Source: an uncultured Bacilli bacterium
Lineage (GTDB): Bacteria > Bacillota_I > Bacilli_A > RF39 > UBA660
Length of the DNA: 6,991 nt
Assembly: GCA_944363655.1 (NCBI GenBank)
Contig: CALVUU010000071.1
Span: 1-6,991 of the forward strand
Direction of reading: 5' to 3'
Shown: positions 6,074-6,991 of the stretch, piece by piece
Layout of the letters: each line of letters begins with the position of its first letter
How positions within the stretch are numbered: position 1 is the first letter of the stretch
Position numbers and translations under genes: made by a program
Notes under the pieces: model-generated
Databases searched by the model: none
Seen by the model: only the letters and a program-made list of their open reading frames with translations
Told to the model about the DNA's origin: nothing

Positions 6074-6092
6074 AAACTTATATAAAGTTTCT
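6072..6092 (-). other. Hairpin directly after the second WXG100 gene
   Basis: AGAAACTT (6072-6079) and AAGTTTCT (6085-6092) form a perfect 8-bp stem with a 5-nt loop, three bases after the WXG100 stop codon. It touches the next hairpin by two bases, so the two stack or compete slightly. There is no U-tract. It could protect the 3' end of a processed WXG100 mRNA. Confidence 0.55.
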
Positions 6093-6095
6093 CTA

Positions 6096-6383
6096 CTATT
6101 TACCAGAAATAGCACTATCAACACTTTTATAAGTTTCAACAGCTTTAACTAAATATTCTGAACAGTTTTGAACAGCTTCGTTAAATTGATGAAATTGAGC
6201 ACTTAACATATCAAATGTTGATTTTGTTTGACTAGCAGCAGTACCACTCCAAACAGAATCATCACCTACTTGATTAAAAAGTGTTTTTATTTCTTGTAAA
6301 GTTGAATCCATATTAGATGCAGTTGTACTTAAATCAGCAGCTTTTGCTTCTACATCTTCATATGAAACTTTTGAAAAATCCAT
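6096..6383 (-). CDS. WXG100 family type VII secretion protein (second of pair)
   Basis: 95 residues, the family's usual length. WSG motif at 45-47 between two predicted helices, and a C-terminal YxxxD (Y85, D89) that matches the general type VII export signal. WXG100 proteins form small helical-hairpin dimers and are secreted with, or help export of, larger effectors; they carry no enzymatic activity. The start is ATG with AAGGAGG five bases upstream. It follows the first WXG100 gene by 15 bases, so the two are almost certainly co-expressed and may form a heterodimer. Two hairpins after the stop may let this pair be made in excess over the effector. Confidence 0.93.
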   Translation of the reverse strand: MDFSKVSYEDVEAKAADLSTTASNMDSTLQEIKTLFNQVGDDSVWSGTAASQTKSTFDMLSAQFHQFNEAVQNCSEYLVKAVETYKSVDSAISGK

Positions 6384-6398
6384 ATTATCCTCCTTCTA

Positions 6399-6689
6399 TT
6401 ATAAATTAATTGCGCCTTTATTACTTTCCATAGCTTCTCTATAAGCATTTGCAGCAGATTTTAAGAAATTTCCTATTTCTTCAATAGTATCTGCTAATCT
6501 TTGCATTGTAACTGCTTGTTCGGTTACTGCTGAAGTATAAGCACTTGCATCTTCACCTTCCCAAAAAGATTTAAGATTTTCATTAGTATCTTTTACTTTA
6601 TTTAAAAGTGTTTGAAATTCTTCGCCTTTTGCTAAAATTTGACTTCCTAGAGACTCTAATTGGTCATAATTAACTCTTAATGTAGCCAT
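6399..6689 (-). CDS. WXG100 family type VII secretion protein (first gene of operon)
   Basis: 96 residues with WEG at 43-45 between two helices, the classic EsxA-like layout. The C-terminal Y83 is followed by E88, one residue further than the canonical YxxxD/E spacing, whereas its neighbour has the exact motif. In a heterodimer only one partner needs the signal, which fits this arrangement (inference). The ATG has a strong site (GGGAGGTG) about six bases upstream. A leader of about 80 bases separates it from the promoter at 6777-6805. I do not assign esxA, because the secretion machine is not in view and several WXG100 paralogs are usual in such genomes. Confidence 0.93.
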   Translation of the reverse strand: MATLRVNYDQLESLGSQILAKGEEFQTLLNKVKDTNENLKSFWEGEDASAYTSAVTEQAVTMQRLADTIEEIGNFLKSAANAYREAMESNKGAINL

Positions 6690-6740
6690 TGTGCACCTCC
6701 CTCCATATTTTTTTAATATCCTCTTTATTCTGGTAATAAC

Positions 6741-6761
6741 GAATACTTAAATTTTGTATTC
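6741..6761 (-). other. Small inverted repeat in the operon leader
   Basis: GAATAC (6741-6746) and GTATTC (6756-6761) are exact inverses with a 9-nt spacer, about ten bases inside the predicted transcript start. It could be a 5' stabilising hairpin or an operator half-site pair. The 6-bp AT-rich stem makes chance a real possibility. Confidence 0.3.
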
Positions 6762-6776
6762 TCTACTACTATAATA

Positions 6777-6805
6777 AATATATCATTTTATAATCTTTTT
6801 GTAAA
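6777..6805 (-). promoter_or_regulatory. Promoter of the type VII effector operon
   Basis: On the minus strand, TTTACA (6805-6800), a 17-base spacer and TATATT (6782-6777), with an extended -10 TG (TGA-TATATT). Transcription would start near 6770, giving a leader of about 80 bases before the first WXG100 gene. It sits directly behind the terminator of the preceding gene, marking the operon boundary. Confidence 0.7.
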
Positions 6806-6827
6806 GTTAACAGCAATAATTTACCCC

Positions 6828-6849
6828 AAAAAACAGACCATAAGTCTGC
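6828..6849 (-). terminator. Intrinsic terminator of the right-edge gene
   Basis: On the minus strand, GCAGAC, loop TTATG, GTCTGT, running into six T (6833-6828). The stem is 5-6 bp, starts one base after the stop codon of the partial gene at 6851, and is followed by the effector operon promoter. Confidence 0.75.
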
Positions 6850-6850
6850 A

Positions 6851-6991
6851 CTATTTTTCTCTTTTAAGCAATATTTTTTCCACATTGCTCCAGCCATCTC
6901 GCCAATCAAGACCTGCTCTAATAATTCCTTTTTCTTTTAACTCTTCATCAGTTATCCCTTTATTGTGATATGACGGAAATAATATTTTCAA
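6851..6991 (-). CDS. C-terminal end of an unrecognised protein (partial)
   Basis: The frame is open from the window edge to TAG at 6853-6851, giving 46 residues. The visible tail is LKILFPSYHNKG, then ITDEELKEKGIIRAGLDW, RDGWSNVEKI and LLKREK: charged, soluble and helical towards the end, with a Trp pair around an Arg-Asp-Gly. A terminator follows one base later, which supports a real gene end. I do not recognise the family; the start and most of the gene lie beyond the edge. It is on the same strand but in a separate transcription unit from the effector operon. Confidence 0.6.
   Translation of the reverse strand: MKILFPSYHNKGITDEELKEKGIIRAGLDWRDGWSNVEKILLKREK

Noticed and set aside
6747..6775. 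Plus-strand promoter with TATAAT at 6770-6775
   Set aside because: The hexamer at the proper -35 distance (TTAAAT) is weak and there is no plus-strand gene downstream; the minus-strand promoter overlapping this area is much better.

Overview
The window is AT-rich with strong AGGAGG-type ribosome binding sites, AGA/ATA-rich codon use and clear sigma-A style promoters. This points to a low-GC Gram-positive (Firmicutes/Bacillota), plausibly a gut Bacilli or Clostridia lineage. TGA is used as a stop and tryptophan is encoded by TGG, so the standard bacterial code applies and this is not a code-4 mollicute. I cannot name the species.

Every protein-coding gene lies on the minus strand, so the operon reads from right to left. 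At the right edge is the last part of an unrecognised gene, closed by an intrinsic terminator. A consensus extended -10 promoter (about 6777-6805) follows and opens a seven-gene operon. In transcription order the genes are: two WXG100 proteins (96 and 95 aa), a WXG-like coiled-coil protein (141 aa), a small DUF4176 protein (92 aa), a very large modular protein (1305 aa), a 119-aa protein of unknown family, and a 255-aa fusion of a SpoT/MESH1-like HD hydrolase to a second DUF4176 domain. A long hairpin separates the WXG100 pair from the rest.

This is the layout of a type VII secretion (ESX/Yuk type) effector cassette: small helical partners, a DUF4176 accessory or chaperone-type protein, a polymorphic effector, then short downstream genes where immunity genes usually sit. 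No secretion-machine genes (EssC, EssB and so on) are in the window. The 1305-aa protein has a WXG-like N-terminus, Trp-rich and hydrophobic segments, a proline-rich linker made of near-identical ~72-residue repeats with seven LPxD motifs, a metal-dependent HD phosphohydrolase domain, and an unassigned C-terminal tail.

The most unusual point is that two unrelated-looking HD-fold enzymes share one effector operon: one inside the putative effector, the other fused to DUF4176. This suggests, but does not prove, a nucleotide- or alarmone-directed toxin with a matching enzymatic accessory or antidote.

At the left edge, a near-consensus promoter (133-161) points leftwards into a non-coding, locally very GC-rich segment with nested inverted repeats. 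It looks like the 5' part of a structured RNA or leader that is cut by the window edge.
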